Source of the DNA: Nannocystis bainbridge
Lineage (GTDB): Bacteria; Myxococcota_A; Polyangia; Nannocystales; Nannocystaceae
Direction of reading: 5' to 3'
Assembly (NCBI RefSeq): GCF_028368995.1
Contig: NZ_JAQNDL010000001.1
Span: forward strand, 3,312,001-3,376,000
DNA: 64,000 bases
Of this stretch, positions 22,019-29,343 are shown in pieces (position 1 is the first letter of the stretch; each line of letters begins with the position of its first letter). Made by a program: the position numbers and the translations under genes. The notes under the pieces are model-generated. The model saw nothing but the letters and a program-made list of their open reading frames with translations, had not been told where the DNA came from and did no database searches.

Positions 22019-23269
22019 ATGGCGCGGGTCCACCTTTGGCGCAGGATATCCCGGGCCGGCGTCGACTCCGGCTTGGACGAACATCTGCGGCGAAAGGTCG
22101 AGCTGACGAACAAGCTCGGCTTCACTGCGGGCGTCCTGGTGTTCACGGGAAATTCGCTGTTCTGGGGGGTCCTCGGCGCCGACGTTCGCATGGTCCTCGT
22201 CTTGTTCGCAGCGGCCCTCGCCTATGCCTCGATCCCCTTGATCAACCGCGCGCGTCGGTACGACCTCTCGCGCGGCGTGCTGACCGTTCTTCCGCCGATC
22301 TTCATCGTCGCGGCGGCTGGCATCATCAGCGACACTCCGCTCCTCAGCTTCAAGTTCGCGCTGCTGTCGGTTATCGCCGGGCCGCTCCTCGTGTTCGGCA
22401 TCGAAGAGCCGCGGAAAATGATCGCCGGCATCGTGTGGGTCGCCGTCTGTCTCGTCGGGATGGACACGATGATGCCGATCATCCCGAAGCTTTCGGGATT
22501 AGACGCAAACCCGCTCGAGGGCTCGCTCTCCGTCACGATCAACGCGGCGGTGAGTTGCCTGATTTTTGTCTCCTCGTTCGTCTATTTTCAGCGCCTCAAC
22601 CTCGCCGCAGAGAGGAAGCTGGAGGCCGAGAAGGTCAAGTCGGAGCGCTTGCTCCTCAACGTCTTGCCGCGAGAGATCGCCGATACGCTCAAAGAGTCCG
22701 AGCGAACCATCGCGGAACACCTCGAGAGCGCCAGCATTCTGTTCGCGGACCTCGTCGGGTTCACACCACTAGCGGCGAAGCTCTCGCCCGGCGCCGTCGT
22801 CGACCTCTTGAACGAGCTGTTCTCCGAGTTCGATCGGATGGCCGAGCGGCTCGGCGTGGAAAAGATCAAGACCATCGGCGACTGCTACATGGCGGCCGCC
22901 GGGGTCCCCAGGCCCACCGATGACCATGCCCACGCACTGACGCGGCTAGCGCTGGCTATGCAGGCGTTCATGACGGAGTACCGGTTCGAGGGACGGCGCC
23001 TGGCGCTGCGCATAGGGATCAACTCCGGGCCGGTGACTGCTGGCGTGATCGGCCGCAAGAAGTTCGTCTACGACCTGTGGGGCCACACGGTGAATGTCGC
23101 TAGCCGAATGGAATCGCAGGGGAGCGGCGGAGTCGTTCAGATCACCGACTCGACTCATGCGCTGATCGAGGACGATTTCGCGTGCGTGTCCGGCGGTGTC
23201 GTCAATGTCAAGGGCACTGGCGAAATGCACGTGTGGCACGTCCTCGGAGCCCGCGACGGCCGAGCTTGA
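22019..23269 (+). CDS. class III adenylate cyclase with N-terminal membrane domain
   Basis: The 416-residue product has about six membrane helices in residues 30-205, a short coupling helix (AERKLEAEKVKSERLLLNVLP) and a class III cyclase domain. All catalytic residues are present: metal-binding Asp244 (FADLVGFT) and Asp288 (IGDCYM), the Lys of EKIKT, Asp of YDLWG, Asn359 and Arg363 (VNVASRM). A homodimer should make cAMP; Lys and Asp at the base-recognition positions favour ATP over GTP. CRISPR repeats flank it: the stop is 11 bp from the first repeat of the larger array, and a remnant lies 130 bp upstream. Confidence 0.9.
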   Translation: MARVHLWRRISRAGVDSGLDEHLRRKVELTNKLGFTAGVLVFTGNSLFWGVLGADVRMVLVLFAAALAYASIPLINRARRYDLSRGVLTVLPPIFIVAAAGIISDTPLLSFKFALLSVIAGPLLVFGIEEPRKMIAGIVWVAVCLVGMDTMMPIIPKLSGLDANPLEGSLSVTINAAVSCLIFVSSFVYFQRLNLAAERKLEAEKVKSERLLLNVLPREIADTLKESERTIAEHLESASILFADLVGFTPLAAKLSPGAVVDLLNELFSEFDRMAERLGVEKIKTIGDCYMAAAGVPRPTDDHAHALTRLALAMQAFMTEYRFEGRRLALRIGINSGPVTAGVIGRKKFVYDLWGHTVNVASRMESQGSGGVVQITDSTHALIEDDFACVSGGVVNVKGTGEMHVWHVLGARDGRA

Positions 23270-23280
23270 CGGGCTGCGGC

Positions 23281-23778
23281 GGCGCATCCCCGCTGGCACG
23301 GGGGAGCCATCGTCCAAGACCCCCTCATCTTCCAGGCCAAGGGCGCATCCCCGCTGGCGCGCGGGGCCGGCGGCAACCTCGTCGCGGCGAACCTCCGGGC
23401 GGGCGCATCCCCGCTGGCGCGGGAGAGCCCTGACTGCGCTGCCGTCCGGCGCGTGGCAGAGGGGCGCATCCCCGCTGGCGCGGCGGCGCATCCTCGCTGG
23501 CGCGGGGAAGCCCGCACCAACGGAGAGCTGGGAGAGGGTGCCCTTCTGGCGCGGGGGAGCTGGGATCTCCACCCCGCGGCTCTTGAGCTCGTACGGCGCA
23601 TCCCCGCTGGCCCGGGGGAGCCCGCTCGGGGTGCCTGCGGATGTCGTCGAAGGAGGGCGCATCCCCATTGGGTCGTCAAGGACCAGGAGGGCGCATCCCC
23701 ACTGGCCCGGGGGAGCCAAGGTCCCGATGGCCAGCCAGGGCCTCGTGCACGGCGCATCACCACGCCTGCCGACGGCGC
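23281..23778 (-). CRISPR. orphan type I-E-like CRISPR array, about ten repeats, partly decayed
   Basis: The 28-bp repeat is close to GGCGCATCCCCGCTGGCGCG plus GGGGAGCC. Copies start at 23281, 23342, 23402, 23463 (cut to 22 bp, no spacer after it), 23485, 23534 (degenerate), 23595, 23656 (cut to about 16 bp), 23690 and 23751 (degenerate). Intact units have 32-33 bp spacers, all different. On the minus strand the repeat reads with a CCCCGCGCCAGCGGGG core and ends ATGCGCC, like type I-E repeats, so transcription is inferred leftward. No cas genes or obvious leader are visible. Confidence 0.85.
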
Positions 23779-24211
23779 CGGCGAGGGCGACACGCCCAAG
23801 ACGGCAATGTTGCGCCGCATCGCCACGTGTACGCGTCTATCAGCGCGACGTGATCCGCGGCCGCCCGCGAGCGGCGATAACCGGGAAATACGAGCGGGAC
23901 GACGACTTGGTTCCCGAGCCGGCGGAAGTGATGGCGCTGTGTCTTGCTGGCGGGCTCGCCGGCAACGGGGTAGCGCTGCGCCACACCGGCGTGCGCAGGC
24001 CGTAAAGGATGATCTCTGGCGAGCTGTCTTTTGGGACACCAAGTACGCTTGGGGGGCGCCAAGCGTGTTTGGCGGTCAAAACACACGGTTTAAGGCGCTA
24101 CGGCTCATGATCCGCGAGGCATCGTCGCGTCACTCTCAGGACGAGCGCGTGTCGTGATGAACGACTCGCTCACTCTCACTCTCTGAGTCTTCACCCTGTA
24201 AGGAGGATACA
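23779..24211. other. intergenic region after the CRISPR array
   Basis: No gene can be supported. It holds a palindrome copy (24024-24039) and a hairpin (ACGCTTGG 24045-24052 with CCAAGCGT 24059-24066). A CT-rich microsatellite precedes a strong Shine-Dalgarno at 24199-24207. If the array is transcribed leftward, a leader would lie here, but no AT-rich leader stands out. Confidence 0.5.
24199..24207 (+). promoter_or_regulatory. strong Shine-Dalgarno of the gene at 24212
   Basis: TAAGGAGGA lies four bases before ATG 24212, one of the best ribosome-binding sites in the window. Most neighbouring genes have weak or no such motif. Confidence 0.75.
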
Positions 24212-24811
24212 ATGTCTCTCATCGCTACCATGTTCGCACTCGCCACGACGACCACCCCGACGACGCCCAGCGCGTACGATCTTCTCGCCCGTCTGGAGGC
24301 GATGCCCGTGGTGCTCGAGGAAGTCGCGGCCGTCGTCGACCTGAACGACGGCGTGGACCTCGAGGTCAACTTCAATCTGAGCAGCGTCGGTGCGGTCACC
24401 ATCGCCGCGCATGAAGACGACGATGGCTCCGGTCACGGGCTCGTGCTCGTAGGCGCCGCCGTCGTCGCGGAGTTCGAGCTCGCAGGCGACACGGTCGTCT
24501 GGGAGACAGTCGACCTCGCTGGCTTCCGCCCGGAGCAGGTGGAAGCGGTCGCGGCGAGCATCCTGCAGGTCTGGCGCGAGGATGAGGTCGCGGAAGCGCT
24601 CGCCGCCGCGCCCACCGAGCCGACCGAAGACCGGAGCCTCAAGTGCACGGCTGCCGCCGGGATCGCCGGCGCCACGGCAGGCATCTTGATCGGCGCGACC
24701 TGCGGCATCTTCATCAAGAATCCGGTGACGTGCGGCAAGGCCGGGGGGAGCGCCTACGGGGCCGTTTCGCACTATATTTCGAACAAGTGCAACGGCGCGC
24801 AGAACGGGTGA
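24212..24811 (+). CDS. hypothetical protein with Cys-containing Gly-rich hydrophobic C-terminus (bacteriocin-like)
   Basis: The product has 199 residues. Residues 1-145 form an acidic, beta-rich domain (VVDLNDGVDLEVNFNLSSVG) without membrane segments. After a TEPTEDRSLK linker come about 50 residues with four Cys and small-residue repeats (AAAGIAGATAGILIGATCG, VTCGKAGGSAYGA, SNKCNG). This resembles the C-terminal pore-forming or membrane-active segment of precursor peptides, but I can name no family. The 3' end overlaps or adjoins the next gene, a membrane protein; the pairing could be effector and partner or immunity. That is inference only. Confidence 0.7.
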   Translation: MSLIATMFALATTTTPTTPSAYDLLARLEAMPVVLEEVAAVVDLNDGVDLEVNFNLSSVGAVTIAAHEDDDGSGHGLVLVGAAVVAEFELAGDTVVWETVDLAGFRPEQVEAVAASILQVWREDEVAEALAAAPTEPTEDRSLKCTAAAGIAGATAGILIGATCGIFIKNPVTCGKAGGSAYGAVSHYISNKCNGAQNG

Positions 24812-24828
24812 GCAAGGAGGAGGGGGCT

Positions 24829-25554
24829 TTGGACTCGCAGCGAATTACGCCGTACAGACCCCTGCCGCCGCAGCGGTGGGGTTTCCTGGCGACGAACCAG
24901 TTCTGGTCTCGCGCGTGGCTGACGCCCATCTCCATCGTCTTCTGGGCCGGCGCCGCGGTCTTCTTCAGCCTCTTCGACCTCTTCGCCCTCGTGTGGTGGC
25001 AGCAGGCGCTGGGATTCCTGGCGTTCTACGGGGTCTGGGGCGGGCTGGTGGAGCGGTACTCCAGGAAATACCTGGCTCGCCAGCGGGTGCGGGCGCTCGC
25101 CGGCCCCCGAACCGATCCACCAGAAGGTCCCGCGGATGCAGCCGCCGAGACTACATCGAGGGCCCTCCCGGAGCCTCCTGACGCGTCGTCACGCGCCCTC
25201 GTGCCATCACGCGAGCCACGGCCAGAGCCGTCGCTCGTGGCGACGGCCGAAACCTGGGACGACGGGTACGAGAGGCTGTTCGGGCGCGGCGCAGCCGTCG
25301 CCCAGCTCGTGTCCAATGTCGCTTTCGGGCTGGCGATCTTCTACCCGAGCTGGCCGGTCAAGCTCCTGGCATTCCTGGCTCTGCTCGTTACTTCGCTTGG
25401 CCTCGGGTTGTGGCAACGCCGGAGGGCGATGCCGGCCGGTGGGGAAGTACCCCCCGAGGCACTGGAAACCGGCGCGGGGGCGCCGAACGCAGAGTTGGGC
25501 GGCGCCGGTTCCAACACGGCAGGGCGCTCGCCCGGGGCGCTGCCGCATGAGTGA
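24829..25554 (+). CDS. membrane protein with two helical hairpins
   Basis: From TTG 24829 the product is 241 residues. Two hydrophobic pairs occur: LTPISIVFWAGAAVFFSLFDLFALVWW plus ALGFLAFYGVWG near the N-terminus, and VSNVAFGLAIFY plus LLAFLALLVTSLGLGLW near the C-terminus. A Pro/Ala/Arg-rich linker of about 70 residues separates them. AAGGAGGAGG ends five bases before TTG, which decided the start. GTG 24808, overlapping the previous stop as GTGA, is the alternative. It is probably translated with the preceding gene. No family recognised. Confidence 0.68.
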   Translation: MDSQRITPYRPLPPQRWGFLATNQFWSRAWLTPISIVFWAGAAVFFSLFDLFALVWWQQALGFLAFYGVWGGLVERYSRKYLARQRVRALAGPRTDPPEGPADAAAETTSRALPEPPDASSRALVPSREPRPEPSLVATAETWDDGYERLFGRGAAVAQLVSNVAFGLAIFYPSWPVKLLAFLALLVTSLGLGLWQRRRAMPAGGEVPPEALETGAGAPNAELGGAGSNTAGRSPGALPHE

Positions 25555-25730
25555 GCTCGGCCTGTCGGAACCGATCTAACTCGACCTTGCGCATAGCGGC
25601 GTCGCCGCCGTGGGTCTTGGCGACGGTCTCGCCCCCCGGCTGTCGATCACCACAAATTCGTCAGTCCTTAGGCCGTCCCGCCGCAACCGCGCTGGTCGCT
25701 CGTGAGCGCTCAATTCCCCAGATGCAACCC

Positions 25731-26327
25731 TCAGCCGAGCGGCTCGAAGAGCTCGGCCACGGGCGAGTCGTTCGGGGCGGGGTCGTAGTCGCCGATGCCG
25801 TCGAAGCAAGCGTGAACTTCGGGAGATGAGCCACCACGCGCGCGGGCCATCCGGGCACACCCGGCGAGCAGCGCCAGCACCTCTTCGACCCATGGATCCG
25901 CGAGGTCTTCTATGCACGCCGGAAAAGCTGCGAACCCGGCGGGCACATCGACCTCGGACCTGCGATCGTCCTGCAGCTTCGCCAGCGCGACCGCGAAGTG
26001 TAGCGACACCGCGACGATCGCCGGCGCGCTGCCGTGTCTGGCGACCGCGAGCGTGCGCTCGTGGGCCCGCTCGAGACGGCTCGCAGATGCCCGCCAGTAA
26101 CGGCGGAGCAACCGCTCCGACCGCGAGCGCCGGCGGACCTGCTCGCGGTACTCCGCCTTCCAGCGCGCAACACCGGAGCTGCGCTTCCACGCCTCGACGA
26201 AGAAATCGAGGTCGGCCGGGAACTCGAGCGCGATGAGCCGCTCGATGGCCTCGTCCGCGGCGATCATCGCCGCCTGCCCGAGCGCCGAGCGCAGCGCACC
26301 CCGGCGCTTCGGAGCGACCTGGGCCAC
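25731..26327 (-). CDS. hypothetical protein, probable 3' part of a frameshifted gene
   Basis: This 198-residue frame is charged and helical (ADEAIERLIALEFPADLDFFVEAWKR, ERLLRRYWRASASRLERAHERTL) with an acidic C-terminus. The only start is GTG 26327, preceded by no ribosome-binding site. It overlaps the 3' end of the frame 26264-26683 by 64 bp in a different phase. Both have coding-like composition only outside the overlap, as expected if one gene of about 280 residues carries a frameshift near 26330. A genuine two-gene overlap is also possible. Confidence 0.55.
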   Translation of the reverse strand: MAQVAPKRRGALRSALGQAAMIAADEAIERLIALEFPADLDFFVEAWKRSSGVARWKAEYREQVRRRSRSERLLRRYWRASASRLERAHERTLAVARHGSAPAIVAVSLHFAVALAKLQDDRRSEVDVPAGFAAFPACIEDLADPWVEEVLALLAGCARMARARGGSSPEVHACFDGIGDYDPAPNDSPVAELFEPLG

Positions 26328-26683
26328 CCGGCCTCCGGCGCGCCCGGTTCGGCCGCAGCGAACGCGGCGAACATCCCTGCAGCGTCGGCGAAGCGAGCGC
26401 TCGCGACCGCGGCGAGAGCGTCACGCAGCGCGGCAACCTGGTGCGCCGTCGGCGGGACGTCGTCATCCTCGACCGCCTCGTCTGCATCGGCCGCCTCGAA
26501 GCCCGCCGCGAGCTCGCGCGAAGCGCTCGGATACGGCGTCGCTAAAAATTGCCCGCGCTCGAACAGGAGCGCCGTCATCACCACCAGGAGCACGTACACG
26601 CGGCCGATGAACGAGCGATGAACGCTGCGGATCTCAGCATTCGCGCATGGACTCGACGACCACGAGACCCGTCGAAATAACAT
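26264..26683 (-). pseudogene. probable 5' part of the frameshifted hypothetical gene
   Basis: This frame encodes up to 139 residues. Coding-like sequence runs from MTALLFERGQFLATPYPS (ATG 26578) to about AAAEPGAPEAG; the remaining residues (WPRSLRSAGVRCARRSGRRR) look out of frame. The downstream frame (25731-26327) takes over near 26330. ATG 26683 lies within a palindrome copy and has AAGGG four bases upstream; ATG 26578 is equally possible. The gene lies on the same strand as the two cyclases upstream (29189-26758). Confidence 0.45.
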
Positions 26684-26757
26684 GTCCCTTGGGACACGTT
26701 ATGATCCTTCTCGAGGACTCCCGACCTTCGCGGCCTTTCGATTGTCCAGCAGACCTC

Positions 26758-27954
26758 TCAGCCCACCGTCGCCGGGCTGCGGTACCCCTCCGGCTCCCCG
26801 CGCACCACCGCAGCTCGCTCCTCCGCCGTCAGCTCCGCCCACGTCGCCGCGTCCACCACGACTTGCTCCGGCGTCGCTCGCTCTTCCATTGCGAACGCCG
26901 CCTCGATCGCCGCCCCCCACATGTCGTAGGCCAGCTTGTTCGTCCCCACCACCCCAGCGATCACCTCGCCGGTCCCGACCCCGATGCGCACCCGGATTGC
27001 GCGCGCCTGGCAGGCCTCTGCGCGCTCGACTGCCGCGCGCATGCGCAGCGCCAGGTCGACCGCCGCGCGGGCTGACGGCTCGCGGCCTGACAGCCCGACC
27101 GCCGCCACATACGCATCGCCGACCGTCTTCACCTTGTCCGCGCCACGCTCCTTGCAGACCGCATCGAACGCGCTGAACGTCGCGTTGAGCACACGGACGA
27201 TGTCCTCCGCGGCTGCCTCTTCGGCCAGGCGCGTGAACCCGGCGATGTCGCACACCACGATGCTCACCTGCGGGTGACGTCGCCCCACCCCTTCGCCGCC
27301 CTCGCGCAGCGTCGCCACGAACTCGGCCGGCAGCACCGTCCCCAGCAGCGCGTCCGTGCGGCCGCGCAGCGCTCGCAGCTCGTCGCGCGTCCGCGCCGTC
27401 ACCCGCTGCGCGTAGTACGTCGCCACCGCCATCGCCGCCGCCACCAGCGACATGTTGATCTGGAAGTTGCTGCGCACGTCCTCGGGCGCCGCCCCCATCG
27501 CCGGCACCACCGCGAACGCGAAGCAGAAGCCGAGGAACGCCGCCGCGTTGAGACCTGCCACTGCCAGCGCCGTCCGCCGCCGCTCGCTCGGGAACAGCAT
27601 GAACGTCAGCACGATCACCGGCATGTACCAGTACTGCAGCCCGTAGATCGGCCCGAACAGCGACACCGCGCCGGCCGTCGAGAGCAGCGTGTACAGCGCG
27701 AAGATCACCGCCGCTGCTGCGTGACGGCCCTTCGTCGACAGCCACAGCGAGAACATCGGCGGCCCGATCCCCGCCGACAGCCCGTACACCACTCCTGTCA
27801 GCGAGCCCGCCGCGTAGATCGAGCTCAGCAGCACCGTGATCGCCGTGAAGCCGATCGCCAGCAGGCACAGCCCGTGGAGGAACACCACGTGCTGGCGCTC
27901 GAGCGGCGCCGCGTGCGGGGCCAGGCCCTGGCGCAGCAGTCGCCGGAGGCTCAC
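26758..27954 (-). CDS. class III adenylate cyclase homologue, C1-like half (keeps metal Asp, lacks Asn/Arg)
   Basis: The 398-residue product has about six membrane helices (residues 25-185), a coupling helix, and a cyclase domain. Both metal-binding Asp are present: Asp236 (VVCDIAGFT) and Asp280 (VGDAYV). The Asn and Arg that stabilise the transition state are replaced: the segment after YDMWG reads AAIEAAFAME, with Glu351 for Asn and Ala355 for Arg. Alone it should be inactive. The GTG start (27952-27954) overlaps the stop of the upstream cyclase gene (GTGA). That protein has the opposite losses, so a heterodimer with one active site is predicted. Confidence 0.88.
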   Translation of the reverse strand: MSLRRLLRQGLAPHAAPLERQHVVFLHGLCLLAIGFTAITVLLSSIYAAGSLTGVVYGLSAGIGPPMFSLWLSTKGRHAAAAVIFALYTLLSTAGAVSLFGPIYGLQYWYMPVIVLTFMLFPSERRRTALAVAGLNAAAFLGFCFAFAVVPAMGAAPEDVRSNFQINMSLVAAAMAVATYYAQRVTARTRDELRALRGRTDALLGTVLPAEFVATLREGGEGVGRRHPQVSIVVCDIAGFTRLAEEAAAEDIVRVLNATFSAFDAVCKERGADKVKTVGDAYVAAVGLSGREPSARAAVDLALRMRAAVERAEACQARAIRVRIGVGTGEVIAGVVGTNKLAYDMWGAAIEAAFAMEERATPEQVVVDAATWAELTAEERAAVVRGEPEGYRSPATVG

Positions 27955-29189
27955 GGCGCGCGCCCTGCCTTGCGTGCTCCGCGGACGAAGTACGTCTTCA
28001 TCGCCCCCTTGCCCTTGATCTCCACCCCTTCGCGCCCGCTGCACTCGAAGCGATGGTTGATCTTCGCGAACGTCAGCGGCGACACGTGGACCTCGCCTGC
28101 CAGCCCGTGCATCTCCATCCGCTGGGCCGTGTTGACCGTATCGCCCCACAGGTCGTACGTCGGTCGCACCTGCCCGATCACCCCTGCGACCACCGGCCCC
28201 GAGTTGACCCCGATGCGCACCGCGATCCCCGGCGTCGCCGCGAACTCGTCGCGCAGCGCCAGCCCCAGCGCCACCAGCACCTCCGCGTGGTCCGGGCGGT
28301 ACACCGGCAGCCCGGCCGCCGCGACGAAGCTGGTCCCCGTCGTCTTGATCTTCTCCGCCCCGAACTCGGCGCAGCGGCGGTCGATCGCGGCGAACACCGC
28401 GTGGAGCCGGGCCAGGTACGCCTCTGGCGTCTGGCCCTCGGCCGGGCGGTCGAGCCCGATCACCCGGCAGAACAGCACCGACGCGTCGCCCTGGCGCTCC
28501 GCGATCTCCTGCTCGCCCGCTTGCAGGCGCAGCCCGATCTCCTCCGGGAACACGCTGCGGAGCAGCCGCTCCGACTTCGCCCGCTCGTGCTCGAGGTCTG
28601 CCGCGGCCATCGCGTTGAACGAGCGCGAGCCGTAGCCGACCAGCAGCGTGATCGCCACCAGCAGCCCCTGATGCAGGTACTGGTTGGGCCCGTACTGGGC
28701 CACGCGCCGGGCCAGGTCGCCGTCGAGGTCCCAACCGTAGACCAGCACTGCCAGGCACGTCGAAGCTGCCAGCGCCGTGGCCAGCGCCGCTGTCGGCTCG
28801 CGGCTGGGGAACAGCAGGAACGGCAGCGCCGCCACCAGGATCAGCATGAAGAAGTTGCCGTAGTCGAGCCCGAGGGTCCACGAGCCGACCACGATCGAAG
28901 TCATCACCGCGACGTGGAACACCAGCGCCGCGTCGCGCGGGCGGCCGCGGGCGTGCAGCGCGAACACGGCTCCCAGGCCGCCGACCGTGAGCCCGAGGTG
29001 GGCCAGGAGCGCCGGGTCGAGCGGCCGGCCGGTGCCCATGTGACCCGCGCAGGCCATCACGATCCCGAGCAGCGCCAGCCCGTTGAGCAGGCGGATCCGC
29101 TGACCATCCTCTCGGGACATGTCCTCGCGGACACCCGCCGCGACGGCCCGCGACAGCGCCGCTCGCACCCGCAGGCCCGCGTTCGTCAC
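27951..29189 (-). CDS. class III adenylate cyclase homologue, C2-like half (lacks metal Asp, keeps Lys/Asp/Asn/Arg)
   Basis: This 412-residue protein has an N-terminal membrane domain of about six helices (residues 33-200), a coupling helix (DLEHERAKSERLLRSVFPEEI) and a cyclase domain. Where active enzymes have FADLVGFT it reads FCRVIGLD (Arg242), and IGD becomes TGT (Thr286), so both metal ligands are gone. Base-recognition and transition-state residues remain: EKIKT Lys, Asp346 (YDLWG), Asn353 and Arg357 (VNTAQRM). EKIKTTGTSFVAAAGL closely resembles the C2 half of mammalian cyclases. It precedes, and overlaps by four bases, the complementary gene. A palindrome copy (29110-29130) encodes part of the N-terminus. 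Confidence 0.88.
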   Translation of the reverse strand: MTNAGLRVRAALSRAVAAGVREDMSREDGQRIRLLNGLALLGIVMACAGHMGTGRPLDPALLAHLGLTVGGLGAVFALHARGRPRDAALVFHVAVMTSIVVGSWTLGLDYGNFFMLILVAALPFLLFPSREPTAALATALAASTCLAVLVYGWDLDGDLARRVAQYGPNQYLHQGLLVAITLLVGYGSRSFNAMAAADLEHERAKSERLLRSVFPEEIGLRLQAGEQEIAERQGDASVLFCRVIGLDRPAEGQTPEAYLARLHAVFAAIDRRCAEFGAEKIKTTGTSFVAAAGLPVYRPDHAEVLVALGLALRDEFAATPGIAVRIGVNSGPVVAGVIGQVRPTYDLWGDTVNTAQRMEMHGLAGEVHVSPLTFAKINHRFECSGREGVEIKGKGAMKTYFVRGARKAGRAP

Positions 29190-29343
29190 TTCCCCGGCAC
29201 CTTACCGGAAACCCCCGCCAGCGTCCCGCCGGGCCCGACCGGCGGCTGGCGCGGAAACGAGCCGCCCGCAGCCGTCACATGCCCGAAAGGACATGTCGCA
29301 AAAGCCATACGGACACGCGTTCGCCGACGCGCGTCGTCACGGC

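Noticed and set aside
23182..24157. Open frames through the CRISPR region giving IPAGAGEP/ASPLARGS-like repeats
   Set aside because: These are well-known spurious translations of type I-E CRISPR repeats, not proteins.
26758..28881. A single 707-residue cyclase from the longer open frame
   Set aside because: The first 309 codons lie antisense-like out of frame over the neighbouring cyclase gene. The real start is GTG 27954, where the membrane domain begins.
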